Below are positions 33,181-42,128 of a stretch of DNA of 64,000 bases, in pieces. Both the position numbers and the translations under genes were made by a program. Position 1 is the first letter of the stretch. The number at the start of each line of letters is the position of its first letter. The stretch is from positions 186,001-250,000 of the forward strand of contig CAXORL010000002.1 in the NCBI GenBank assembly GCA_964211495.1. The letters are read 5' to 3'. The notes beneath the pieces are model-generated. The model had not been told where the DNA came from. It made no database searches and was given only the letters and a program-made list of their open reading frames with translations. This stretch comes from Faucicola osloensis_B (GTDB lineage Bacteria; Pseudomonadota; Gammaproteobacteria; Pseudomonadales; Moraxellaceae).

Positions 33181-35331
33181 TTATACACCTTGCTGTAAAA
33201 TATTTGAAAACGCGCCCGATAGTGACTGAAAGTCTTTTGGTTGATTAGACTTTAACAGTTGATTGACCAATCGATCCAGCTCACGCCAGCGGGTGTTTTC
33301 TGGCAAGGTATTAACAACCTCTTTAAGTTTTTGCACGCACTCACGGCAATCTTTTTTCATCAATATATGACAGTCCAGCGATTCAAAACACTGTCCGAGT
33401 TGCCAAAACGTGACCACAATCGGGTTTTCTTGTTGCATTGACGCATTGCAGGCATAGAGCTGTAGGCTGGCAGCACGGTACGCTCCCGTATTGGCTAACC
33501 GTTTGATGAGGTTATAGAGTTCAGCCGTATCTTTACCAATAACGCCTTTGACGTCTTGGACATTTTGCTCGATAAAGCCAATGGTTTCGGGTACCTTTTT
33601 GTTGGCAAGGTAGTCATACAAGGCATCGGCATCGGCTGAAATCGGCAAGCCAAGATTGTGCACGATTGCATCGACGTCTGTTTGGCTGCACTGGTCATTT
33701 GACAGCCGTGTAATGATTTGTTCATAGTAGCGTAAGCGCTCACTGTATCGACCTAGCCACACTAAGTAACTCGCTGTTGATAACAGCAAAATTAAGCGAT
33801 TATGGTTGATATTTTCATACGCCAATAGAGTCGATGATTGCGATTTTCGTTCATGATTGGTTTGAATGGTGCCCAAATGAGCGGTGCCTTGTTTGCCGCT
33901 GATTTTGCCATTGACAGTATCGACCACCCAAGTGTCTTTTACTCCACCGCCTTGGGATGAGTTGACCACCAATGAGCCTTCGGTCATTGCCACCCGTGTC
34001 AATCCGCCTGGCACAATATCCACTGTGCCATCGCCATGTGACAATACAAAAGGACGCAAATCAATATGGCGCGGTGCGATGCCGCTTGCGACCGCGGTTG
34101 GATTGGTGGACAAGCTAATGGTCGGCTGGGCGATAAACCCTGCTGGATTGTCTAGTAAGCGTTTGCGGTAAGCGGCAATTTGTTCTTTGCTTGACGTCGG
34201 TCCTATTAGCATCCCATATCCCCCCGAACCCTGCGTTTCTTTAATAACCAACTCTGGCATATGGTCGAGCACATATGCCAATTCATCGGCATCACTGCAT
34301 TGATAAGTTTGCACATTGGGTAAAATCGGTTTTTCACCCAAATAATATTCAATTATTTTGGGTACAAACGGATAAAGGCTTTTATCGTCAGCAATCCCTG
34401 TGCCTGGGGCGTTGGTTATCACCACATTGCCTGCGCGATAAGCACTCATCAGCCCTGACACCCCCAAGATTGAATCGGGTAAAAACGCCAACGGATCCAA
34501 AAATGGGTCGTCAATACGGCGATAAATCACATCCACTTGTACCTTGCCGCGTACCCCTTGGATGTAGACATGGTTGTTTTCTACAATCAAATCATAGCCA
34601 TGCACCAAGGGCACATTCATCTCACGCGCTAAAAACGCATGTTCATAATACGCACTATTAAAACGTCCTGGGGTGAGTACCACGATTTGTGGGTCGTATT
34701 TGTTAGTGGTGCTCGATAGACACGCCTTTAACCGTTTTGGATAGTCCGCTACCGGTAACACCGATTGCGATTGGTAGAGTTTGCTTAGTAGGGTTTGCGA
34801 CACATTGCGGCTCTCGAGCATATAAGAGACGCCAGAAGGGGTGCGTAAGTTGTCCTCGAGCACACAATATTGTCCGTGCTGGTCGCGAATCAAATCAATG
34901 CCGCTAATATGGGCATAGATGGGTTTATCCAAGTTGATACCCAGCATCCACGGCTCGTAGCCACTGTTTTTAAACACAAACTCGCTTGGCACAATGCCTT
35001 CTTTGACAATCGTCTGTTCGTGATAAATATCATGGATAAATTGATTGAGCGCGCGAATACGTTGTTGGCAGCCTTGTTCCATCACTTGCCATTCTTGAAT
35101 GTCAATGATGCGCGGGATGATATCAAAGGGTATCATGCGCTCAATGTTGCTGGCATCGCTATACACAGTGAAGGTCACGCCGCGGCGATAAAAAATATCC
35201 GATGCTTGGTTATTCAAACTAATTAACGTGTCTGAATTCATCTCTTGAAGCCAAGCACCCACCTGTTGTGCCGAATGTCTATATTGCCCATCGGCGAGTT
35301 GCAGTTCATCAAATGCTTTGGCAATTGGCAT
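33181..35331 (-). CDS. Circularly permuted ATP-grasp fused to alpha-E domain
   Basis: 716 residues. About residues 60-480 form a circularly permuted ATP-grasp: LEDNLRTPSGVSYMLESR, TPGRFNSAYYEHAFLARE, VITNAPGTGIADDKSLY and VIKETQGSGGYGML (nucleotide binding) followed by DLRPFVLSHG. From about residue 510 an alpha-E helical domain begins with LLSTASYLVWLGRYSERLRY. In most genomes these are two adjacent genes. The ATP-grasp is expected to make an amide or peptide bond; substrate unknown. First gene of the leftward cluster with transglutaminase and Anbu. Confidence 0.88.
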   Translation of the reverse strand: MPIAKAFDELQLADGQYRHSAQQVGAWLQEMNSDTLISLNNQASDIFYRRGVTFTVYSDASNIERMIPFDIIPRIIDIQEWQVMEQGCQQRIRALNQFIHDIYHEQTIVKEGIVPSEFVFKNSGYEPWMLGINLDKPIYAHISGIDLIRDQHGQYCVLEDNLRTPSGVSYMLESRNVSQTLLSKLYQSQSVLPVADYPKRLKACLSSTTNKYDPQIVVLTPGRFNSAYYEHAFLAREMNVPLVHGYDLIVENNHVYIQGVRGKVQVDVIYRRIDDPFLDPLAFLPDSILGVSGLMSAYRAGNVVITNAPGTGIADDKSLYPFVPKIIEYYLGEKPILPNVQTYQCSDADELAYVLDHMPELVIKETQGSGGYGMLIGPTSSKEQIAAYRKRLLDNPAGFIAQPTISLSTNPTAVASGIAPRHIDLRPFVLSHGDGTVDIVPGGLTRVAMTEGSLVVNSSQGGGVKDTWVVDTVNGKISGKQGTAHLGTIQTNHERKSQSSTLLAYENINHNRLILLLSTASYLVWLGRYSERLRYYEQIITRLSNDQCSQTDVDAIVHNLGLPISADADALYDYLANKKVPETIGFIEQNVQDVKGVIGKDTAELYNLIKRLANTGAYRAASLQLYACNASMQQENPIVVTFWQLGQCFESLDCHILMKKDCRECVQKLKEVVNTLPENTRWRELDRLVNQLLKSNQPKDFQSLSGAFSNILQQGV

Positions 35332-35838
35332 TATTGGCTCCTTATGTATGACGAAAGAAGAAATAGTTTTTGCCTCCCGATGGCAGACATTTTCTTGACA
35401 GATTATGCTATAAATAACTTATTAAATAATTCATCAAGTTTCGTGCCAAAAAAACAAAGCAAAAGGCAGTTAAATAATTGAAAAGTAGATTAAAAATCGC
35501 TCAATTTTGCACCAAAATTAGTCGAATTATTGAAGTTGGTGCAGTGTAAAACAAAAAATCTATGCCATAGGGGCATAAAAATCATGACATGAACCAAATT
35601 GATGCATGAGAAATATTTTGGTGAAAAATTAAACGAATATTTTTCTACTAAATTGTTGTTATATTAAAAATTTTTTTATTAAAAATTATTGCAACACATC
35701 ATCAGATAATGCGCATACTAATAGCAATAGTCAATACCCAACTTGTACAATTCAAACAACATGAACCAGTCGGATGCCGGCTCCGTTGCCCAATTGACGC
35801 TAAGGCTCGTGACTTAAAGGAGAGAAACAGTTAACAGG
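35332..35838. other. Long AT-rich spacer with a short GC-richer patch
   Basis: About 500 bp with no supportable gene. It contains a 15-bp duplication (TATTAAAAATTTTTT then TATTAAAAATTATT, 35662-35690) and a contrasting GC-richer patch at 35759-35830 that ends in a ribosome-site-like AAAGGAGAG without a gene after it. The left part should hold the promoter of the ATP-grasp gene. Confidence 0.5.
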
Positions 35839-36687
35839 CTAATCGTTTTTTATTAAGTTCTCCCCCAAAAAATCAATTAATAAGCGTATTTTTAAATTTA
35901 AAAATGCCCGATTCATATAGACCGCATAAATCGCTACGCTGCTAAATGGCTGCTCAAACAATTTGACCAGTCGTCCTTGCGCAATCTCATCCTCAATCAG
36001 CCATTCGGGCAATATCGCAGCGCCCATGCCTGTCAGTGCCATCTGTGCCATCATCACGGTGTTATTACTGCTGTTATAGGGTTTGAGGGTGGTTGCCATG
36101 TGCGTATAGTTGGGTAAAATCCCGGGCAGGTCACTGAGCTCGTCTGCAGACGTAGGCGGCTCGTGCTGTGCAAGAAAACGCGGACTTGCGACATAATAAA
36201 AATCTATTTTGCCCAGCGGTTTGACAATCAAATTATCTTGTGGCGTGTTGACCACCCGCAGCGCTAGGTCATAGCCCTCAGCAATCAAATCAGTGAAGCG
36301 ATTTTCCAAATCAACCGTTAGTTCAATTTTGGGGTAATCTTGCTGGAATTTGGCAAGCAGATTGACAAAATACGGCGTGGCAAACCATACCGGTGCAATG
36401 ATTCGCAGTTTTCCTTCCGGCAATACACTGCCATCATGTGCCTTGGTTTTTGCCTGCTGCAAAATATCTAGGGCGTGTACCGCTTCAGCATAGTATTGTT
36501 GACCGACTTCAGTGAGGCTCAAATTACGGTTGTTGCGATGTAACAGCTTGGCTTGCACATAGGCTTCAAGGTGTTGTAAGTGTTTGCTGGTCATGGCAAG
36601 CGACATATCAAGTGCATCAGCGGCTTTGGTAAAACTGCCTTTTTCTACGATGGTGCGAAACACTTGCAAGCTTTTGAGCGTATCCAT
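35839..36687 (-). CDS. LysR family transcriptional regulator
   Basis: 282 residues. N-terminal winged helix-turn-helix (FRTIVEKGSFTKAADALDMS, LAMTSKHLQHLEAYVQAKLL) and a LysR effector-binding domain from about residue 90. AAGGA lies 6 bp before the ATG. It is divergent from the doxX-ygiD pair, so it probably controls those genes, in line with similar LysR-DoxX arrangements that respond to quinones or electrophiles; this is inference. Confidence 0.9.
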   Translation of the reverse strand: MDTLKSLQVFRTIVEKGSFTKAADALDMSLAMTSKHLQHLEAYVQAKLLHRNNRNLSLTEVGQQYYAEAVHALDILQQAKTKAHDGSVLPEGKLRIIAPVWFATPYFVNLLAKFQQDYPKIELTVDLENRFTDLIAEGYDLALRVVNTPQDNLIVKPLGKIDFYYVASPRFLAQHEPPTSADELSDLPGILPNYTHMATTLKPYNSSNNTVMMAQMALTGMGAAILPEWLIEDEIAQGRLVKLFEQPFSSVAIYAVYMNRAFLNLKIRLLIDFLGENLIKND

Positions 36688-36698
36688 ACGTATCCTTT

Positions 36699-36732
36699 AG
36701 TGAGTTAATGCTTCAAGTGAATTAACGCTTGA
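36699..36732. repeat. Two-copy 17-bp tandem repeat
   Basis: AGTGAGTTAATGCTTCA is followed directly by AGTGAATTAACGCTTGA just upstream of the LysR gene start, within the LysR/doxX divergent region. It could serve as paired operator sites. Confidence 0.75.
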
Positions 36733-36867
36733 ATGCGTCATCTCAATTGTCAACTAATAAGAAATAATATATCAATATTTTATGTGTTTTTCTCCTAATA
36801 AGATATCAATATAATGGCGTCATCACATATATTCATGACTGTAATTTTAGACTAATAGGACACAACA

Positions 36868-37272
36868 ATGAACAATGTTTCTCGATACCAACCTTATGTA
36901 CTTGGCTTGCTTCGCATTGTACTGGGCTACACCTTTATGCTACATGGCATGGCAAAATTATTTGGGGTGCCGCATGTGGCGATGTTTGATGGCTTGCAAT
37001 TGTTTTCGCTGATGGGCATAGCAGGCGTGTTAGAATTGGTCGGTGGCGTGTTATTGATTTTGGGTTGGTTCACGCGTCCTGTCGCTTTTATTCTGTCAGG
37101 TCAAATGGCAGTGGCATACTTTATGATGCACGCAGGCATTGATAATTTTTGGTTGCCACTGCTCAACCAAGGGGAAGCCGCTGTGCTATATAGCTTTGCT
37201 TTCTTATACTTATCTGTTGCAGGCGCGGGTGCTTTCTCCATTGATAATCGCGGACAAGCTGTCAGTGCCTAG
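36868..37272 (+). CDS. DoxX family membrane protein
   Basis: 134 residues, four membrane helices. Marks: LLRIVLGYTFMLHGMAKLFG and LELVGGVLLILGWFTRPVAF, typical of DoxX proteins linked to redox and quinone metabolism. It leads a probable two-gene unit with the dioxygenase and is divergent from the LysR gene. Confidence 0.9.
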   Translation: MNNVSRYQPYVLGLLRIVLGYTFMLHGMAKLFGVPHVAMFDGLQLFSLMGIAGVLELVGGVLLILGWFTRPVAFILSGQMAVAYFMMHAGIDNFWLPLLNQGEAAVLYSFAFLYLSVAGAGAFSIDNRGQAVSA

Positions 37273-37273
37273 T

Positions 37274-37305
37274 GAATAAAATCTTAGGTAATAAAAATCT
37301 TAGGT
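37274..37305. repeat. Two-copy 16-bp duplication between doxX and ygiD
   Basis: GAATAAAATCTTAGGT is followed by AATAAAAATCTTAGGT in the spacer, just before the GGAGG ribosome site of the next gene. Confidence 0.75.
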
Positions 37306-37325
37306 GATAACAATAGGAGGTCGCC

Positions 37326-38132
37326 ATGAAGGGTTTAACATTAACTGATGTATTAGGCGCAAGCATTGACGAGCCAACGCTGCCGAGTTTATTTATCTCG
37401 CATGGCGCACCGACGATTGCGATCGAAGATACGCCATTTACTCAGGCGCTGCATCAGCTAGCTGCAGCTTTACCCAAGCCAAAGCTTATCCTTATCATGT
37501 CGGCGCACTGGGAAAGTGGCGAGTGGCTGATCAATGCCAATCCAGCCCCCAGCACTTTGCATGATTTTGGGGGCTTTCCTAAAGCGCTATTTGAAATCCA
37601 GTATCCCGCAGCTGGTCATCCGGCGGCTGCGCAAAGTATCGCCAAGCAGCTAACGCAAATGCAAGTGGCGGTTAAAGTGGTCGACAATCAACCATTTGAT
37701 CATGGTGTCTGGACACCTCTGCTACACATGTACCCCAATGCCGATGTGCCAATCGTGCAGGTTTCGTTGCCACACGGGTTTAGCCCTAGTCAGTTGTATC
37801 AGCTTGGGCAGTTGTTTGCCCCGCTACGACAACAAGGGGTGTTGATTGTGGCATCGGGCAGTATTACCCATAACTTATACAATGTGCGTTTTAACAGTCA
37901 ACAGATTGAGCCGCAAGCCAAAACCTTTAAATACTGGATAATAGATCAGTTAAAAACCAATGATAAAACGATGTTTGATTGGCAGACGCATAGCTTGGCG
38001 CGCCACAATCACCCAACGCCCGAGCATTTACTGCCTGTATTTTTTGCACGTGGTGCAGGGGATGTGATGTCGGTGGTGCATGAAAGCTTTGCTCACTACA
38101 ATCTGGGGATGGATATTTATCGATTTGATTAG
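37326..38132 (+). CDS. ygiD: LigB-type extradiol dioxygenase (4,5-DOPA dioxygenase-like)
   Basis: 268 residues. LFISHGAPTIAIE and LIMSAHWES supply conserved metal-binding His residues, and FDHGVWTPLLHMYP and ASGSITHNLYN are typical of the YgiD/DODA family of non-heme iron or zinc dioxygenases. It probably opens catechol-type rings; the physiological substrate is unclear. GGAGG is 6 bp before the ATG. It follows doxX. Confidence 0.88.
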   Translation: MKGLTLTDVLGASIDEPTLPSLFISHGAPTIAIEDTPFTQALHQLAAALPKPKLILIMSAHWESGEWLINANPAPSTLHDFGGFPKALFEIQYPAAGHPAAAQSIAKQLTQMQVAVKVVDNQPFDHGVWTPLLHMYPNADVPIVQVSLPHGFSPSQLYQLGQLFAPLRQQGVLIVASGSITHNLYNVRFNSQQIEPQAKTFKYWIIDQLKTNDKTMFDWQTHSLARHNHPTPEHLLPVFFARGAGDVMSVVHESFAHYNLGMDIYRFD

Positions 38133-38142
38133 TGGATAAAAA

Positions 38143-38172
38143 AAGGCGAATTAACCGCCGTGAATTCGCCTT
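38143..38172 (+). terminator. Terminator after ygiD
   Basis: AAGGCGAATT and AATTCGCCTT form a perfect 10-bp stem with a 10-nt loop immediately after the gene; an A-run precedes and a short T/A stretch follows. Confidence 0.75.
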
Positions 38173-38180
38173 ATCATCAA

Positions 38181-38235
38181 TTTATCGCAAAATAAATCTA
38201 GCGCAAAATGAATCTATCGCAAAAATGTATCGCAC
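38181..38235. repeat. Degenerate 15-17-bp tandem repeat with TATCGCAAAAT core
   Basis: The core TATCGCAAAAT or close variants recur three to four times in the spacer between ygiD and the ABC transporter gene. Confidence 0.6.
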
Positions 38236-38337
38236 AAGCTTTATAAGGTTTCATAAGAATGTCATTTGTATTGCTTTATTTTTGCACTTTTACCCAATAT
38301 TGTAGCGGCTGAATAAGCAGCAAAAAAAGCCTCAAAA

Positions 38338-38365
38338 AAAGCCATTATCCTAAGGTAATGGCTTT
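38338..38365 (-). terminator. Terminator-like hairpin on the minus strand without an assigned gene
   Basis: AAAGCCATTATCC pairs with GGTAATGGCTTT; the T-run lies on the minus-strand side. No minus-strand gene lies upstream of it (38366-38526 is empty), so it may end a small RNA or be a relic. The 394-bp spacer otherwise holds only the ygiD terminator and the TATCGCAAAAT repeats. Confidence 0.55.
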
Positions 38366-38526
38366 GTTATGGCGATAAAAAAGCTTTGATAATTACCGCT
38401 CAAGGATTAAGTTGAAAATTGTTTACTTGTATGTAAAGGATTGTAGCTAGCCGTCAGCAACCCTGCTATCAATCCTCAATATCTGCTAAAATAACACAGA
38501 TAATTTTAAACTACTGATAATCAATT

Positions 38527-40392
38527 ATGGGTTTATTTCGTTTTTTTGAAAATCGTCTGGAAGTCTATCCAGAAGACAATTACAACCTACCAACGGATAA
38601 TTTTCTGAAGTTTCTGTGGGCGTGTACCAAGGGTCTGCGCGGTTGGATTTTTGCCTTCATGTTCTTGACGGGCTTGATAGGTGCGTATGAGTCGCTACTG
38701 TACAAGTGGATTGGTGATATTGTCAACTGGCTGGGTGCCTATACGCCCGCTAATCTGTGGGCAGAAAAAGGCGATAGTTTGCTAATGATGGCGGCCGTGT
38801 TGGTGGTCAGCCCGATTTTGGTGGGCTTAAGCTCGCTGATTCATTTTCAGACCCTGCAAGGCGTGTTCCCGATGCAGATGCGCTGGCGTTTTCATCGTCA
38901 AATGCTCGGTCAATCCATGCAGTTTTATCAAGACGAGTTTTCCGGTCGGGTGTCTGCCAAGGTGATGCAAACCGCGCTTGCGGTGCGCGATACCATTATG
39001 ACCATTGCCGATATGCTGGTGTATGTATTGGTGTATTTTGTCAGTAGTGGCATTATTTTATTTCACCTGGACGGTTGGTTACTTATCCCATTTTTGTTGT
39101 GGATGGTGATGTTCTTTGCCACTGTGGCGTATTTTATCCCCAAGCTTAAAAACTCTGCCAGTCGCCAAGCCGATGCGCGTGCCTTGATGACAGGGCGGAT
39201 TACGGATGCGTATGCCAATATCACGACAGTAAAATTATTTAGCCACTCTCGCCGTGAGCTGACTTATGCCAAAGATGCGATGAGCCAGTTTTTGGGTACG
39301 GTGCATGAGCAAATGCGCTGGGTGTCTCGCCTTGAGCTGGTCAATCATTTGATTAATGTGGTGTTGGTCGGCACTACGGTAGCCCTCGGTTTGTATCTGT
39401 GGTATTACAACGGCTTGAGCGTGGGGGCGATTGCGGCAGCGACTGCGATGGCGATGCGCCTTAACGGCTTGACCCATTGGATAATGTGGCAAACGGCGGC
39501 ATTGTTTGAGAATATCGGTACCGTGCAGGACGGCATGAAAACCTTGTCAAAACCGCATACCGTGGTAGATAAGCCGAATGCTAGGGACTTACTCATCACG
39601 CAAGGCGAAATCAACTTTAGCCATGTCGATTTTAATTATGGTCGCAGTGGCAATAAAACCAATGATGCCGATGCCAAACAAAAACTACTCGATGATTTTA
39701 ACCTTGAGATTAAAGCAGGTGAAAAAATCGGTCTAGTGGGACGCTCTGGGGCAGGTAAATCAACCTTGGTGAATTTGCTACTGCGTTTTTATGATGTCGA
39801 TGGTGGTGCGATTTTGATTGATAATCAAAACATCAGCGATGTCACCCAAGAGAGCTTACGCCAACAAATCGGCATGGTCACCCAAGATACCTCACTACTA
39901 CACCGCACCGTGCGAGAAAATATTGCCTATGGTCGCCCAGATGCCACCGATGAGCAAATCATCAGCGCCGCCAAACAAGCGCATGCGTGGGAGTTTATCC
40001 AACATTTAAGCGATGCCAAAGGCAATGTCGGCTTGGATACCCAAGTCGGTGAACGAGGGGTCAAACTCTCGGGCGGACAACGCCAGCGCATTGCCATCGC
40101 CCGTGTGATGCTCAAAAATGCGCCGATTTTGCTGCTCGATGAAGCGACCTCGGCACTTGATAGCGAAGTGGAATACGCCATCACTGACAGCCTTAACGAT
40201 ATGATGGCAGGCAAGACCGTGATTGCGATTGCCCACCGATTATCGACGATTGCGTCGATGGATAGATTGGTGGTGATGGATAGAGGGCAAATCGTCGAGC
40301 AAGGTAGCCATGGTGAGCTTCTAGCTCAAAATGGTGTATATGCCAAATTGTGGGCAAGACAAAGTGGCGGTTTTCTTGGCGAAGATGATTAA
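38527..40392 (+). CDS. ABC exporter, fused membrane and ATP-binding domains
   Basis: 621 residues. Six membrane helices in the first 330 residues, then an ATPase with Walker A GLVGRSGAGKSTLVN, signature VKLSGGQRQRIAIAR, Walker B ILLLDEATSALDSE and the H-loop IAIAHRLSTI. It works as a dimer; MsbA-like or peptide/drug exporters share the layout. The substrate is not evident and neighbours give no hint. Confidence 0.92.
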   Translation: MGLFRFFENRLEVYPEDNYNLPTDNFLKFLWACTKGLRGWIFAFMFLTGLIGAYESLLYKWIGDIVNWLGAYTPANLWAEKGDSLLMMAAVLVVSPILVGLSSLIHFQTLQGVFPMQMRWRFHRQMLGQSMQFYQDEFSGRVSAKVMQTALAVRDTIMTIADMLVYVLVYFVSSGIILFHLDGWLLIPFLLWMVMFFATVAYFIPKLKNSASRQADARALMTGRITDAYANITTVKLFSHSRRELTYAKDAMSQFLGTVHEQMRWVSRLELVNHLINVVLVGTTVALGLYLWYYNGLSVGAIAAATAMAMRLNGLTHWIMWQTAALFENIGTVQDGMKTLSKPHTVVDKPNARDLLITQGEINFSHVDFNYGRSGNKTNDADAKQKLLDDFNLEIKAGEKIGLVGRSGAGKSTLVNLLLRFYDVDGGAILIDNQNISDVTQESLRQQIGMVTQDTSLLHRTVRENIAYGRPDATDEQIISAAKQAHAWEFIQHLSDAKGNVGLDTQVGERGVKLSGGQRQRIAIARVMLKNAPILLLDEATSALDSEVEYAITDSLNDMMAGKTVIAIAHRLSTIASMDRLVVMDRGQIVEQGSHGELLAQNGVYAKLWARQSGGFLGEDD

Positions 40393-40506
40393 ATAAAAAA
40401 AGTGCTAACTTACGTTAGGTTTGATATCGCCCAACGGCAAGGGTGAACGCTAAGTCACAAAAGGGGTAGCCATAACTTTTCACTGGGTCTTATAATCAAG
40501 TAACCA

Positions 40507-40546
40507 AGTCACTTTTTAGTCACCTTTTAGTCACTAAAAAGTGGCT
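40507..40546. other. 13-bp hairpin in the leader of the hydrolase gene
   Basis: AGTCACTTTTTAG pairs with CTAAAAAGTGGCT (one G-U pair), 28 bp before the next start codon. No T-run follows on the plus strand, so it is not a standard terminator; it may be a leader structure or an inverted duplication. Confidence 0.5.
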
Positions 40547-40574
40547 AAAAAAGTGATTAATTAGGACAATTAGC

Positions 40575-41459
40575 ATGGAAGAACAACGCATCAATCTAAA
40601 TGGCAAAAACGCCAAATACTATAACATTAAAAACCCCAGCGCCAGCCAGACTGCCCATTTTTACGGCGGTAACGGCTTTGCCTTAGGCGTCTATGAGCCA
40701 CTCTTGAACGATTTATCGCAACATCTTAACATTACCGCGCTGACCATGCGGGGGGAATGGTACGATAAACCGACCGAAACCGCGCTGACGCGGGAACAAG
40801 ATGCCGATATCTTGATTGAGTTCTTGCAAGCCACCCTAGCAGAGCGAGACGGCAAGCCCATCATCGGTATTGGGCATTCACAAGGGGCAACTGCCACCAC
40901 CATGGCGGCTGCCAAACGCCCAGATTTGTTTAGCGCGCTTTATTTGCTTGAGCCTGTTACCTTTACCAATCAGCAAGGCAAGCTTTACAGCCTAGTGCCA
41001 CGCATGGTGAAAATGACCCGAGAACCCTTTAAAAGCGCCCAAGTCAAACAAGCCGACTGGCGCAGTGTGGATGCGTATTATCAGTTTCTTCGCCGTCATA
41101 AAGCGTACAAACGTATCACCGATGAACACCTTTTAACCTATGCCACAAATAGTTTAGAGGCAGGTGAGCAGGCTGAGCTCACATTACGTTTTTCACCCAA
41201 GCAAGAACTCGCCAATTATTTTGGCACACCGCTGATTATGAAGCCGTTACAACAGCTTATTGCCGACAACAAAGTGCCTGTGCAGTTAATTATCGGTAAG
41301 CCGTCGATGTTTATCAGTCGACAAGTGCGTCAGATGTGGGATAAATTCGTGCCCAGTGAGCAAATGACGGTGCTCAATGACTATGGACATTTACTGCCAC
41401 TTGAAGCACCAGAATTATGCGCCAAGCTCATTTTTCAAAAGCTGAAGTTGACAAGCTAA
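40575..41459 (+). CDS. Alpha/beta hydrolase
   Basis: 294 residues. Nucleophile elbow GIGHSQGAT (about residue 97), oxyanion region FYGGNGFALGVYEPLL and the C-terminal catalytic His in LNDYGHLLPLEAP. No signal peptide. Substrate unknown. The next gene starts 1 bp after its stop, so the two are co-transcribed. Confidence 0.88.
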   Translation: MEEQRINLNGKNAKYYNIKNPSASQTAHFYGGNGFALGVYEPLLNDLSQHLNITALTMRGEWYDKPTETALTREQDADILIEFLQATLAERDGKPIIGIGHSQGATATTMAAAKRPDLFSALYLLEPVTFTNQQGKLYSLVPRMVKMTREPFKSAQVKQADWRSVDAYYQFLRRHKAYKRITDEHLLTYATNSLEAGEQAELTLRFSPKQELANYFGTPLIMKPLQQLIADNKVPVQLIIGKPSMFISRQVRQMWDKFVPSEQMTVLNDYGHLLPLEAPELCAKLIFQKLKLTS

Positions 41460-41460
41460 C

Positions 41461-42078
41461 ATGACATTATTTGCCGCCAACCCCAACGAGAATTTGTTGC
41501 CATACGATGGCATTGTCAATGATTTTGGGCAGGTTTTTGACAACCCCGCTGATGAGCCCAATGCGCTTTATCGGCATTTTTTAACGCAGTTACCTTGGCA
41601 GCATGACGTTGTCACAATTTTTGGCAAAACCCATGTCACCCACCGCCAAATCGTGTGGATGAGTGAAAACGATTATCACTATTCTAAACAACGTAAGACG
41701 GCAACGCCTTGGACCGCGGATGTTTTGGCATTAAAACAGCACATAGAATTGCTACTGGCTGAGCAACATATGAGCGCAAATTTTAACGCCTGTTTGTTTA
41801 ATTATTACCCCACAGGCGATGATGGTATGGGCTACCATGCCGATAATGAAAGCGAACTGGGCAATGAGCCCATTATTGCGTCTGTCTCATTAGGGGCAAC
41901 CCGTAAATTTGTATTTAAGCACCGCATCACCAAGGAAAAAGTCGAGATTCCCTTGCAAAATGGACAGCTCATTGTCATGCGCGGACAAACCCAGCGCCAT
42001 TGGTTACACAGCCTGCCTAAAACCAAAAAAGTAACGGAAGGTAGAATTAATCTGACCTTCCGTCATATAGCGAATTAG
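41461..42078 (+). CDS. AlkB-like 2-oxoglutarate/Fe(II) dioxygenase
   Basis: 205 residues. Iron ligands H and D in GYHADNESELG, the later His in QRHWLHSLPKT and the 2-oxoglutarate-binding Arg in RINLTFR match AlkB-type repair dioxygenases (closest in size to the short ALKBH2/3-like group). It probably removes alkyl groups from damaged bases. Tightly linked to the upstream hydrolase gene. Confidence 0.9.
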   Translation: MTLFAANPNENLLPYDGIVNDFGQVFDNPADEPNALYRHFLTQLPWQHDVVTIFGKTHVTHRQIVWMSENDYHYSKQRKTATPWTADVLALKQHIELLLAEQHMSANFNACLFNYYPTGDDGMGYHADNESELGNEPIIASVSLGATRKFVFKHRITKEKVEIPLQNGQLIVMRGQTQRHWLHSLPKTKKVTEGRINLTFRHIAN

Positions 42079-42086
42079 ATATCATT

Positions 42087-42128
42087 TAGCTATCGAGAAG
42101 CGCCTGCTAGCTATCGAGAAGCGCCTGC
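42087..42128. repeat. Perfect 21-bp tandem duplication across the hisA stop codon
   Basis: TAGCTATCGAGAAGCGCCTGC occurs twice with no gap (42087-42107 and 42108-42128). On the minus strand one copy encodes the last codons of hisA and its stop; the second copy lies directly after the stop. Confidence 0.95.

Noticed and set aside
40507..40546. The 13-bp hairpin as the terminator of the ABC exporter gene.
   Set aside because: It lies 115 bp after the stop and lacks a T-run on the plus strand; recorded only as a hairpin.
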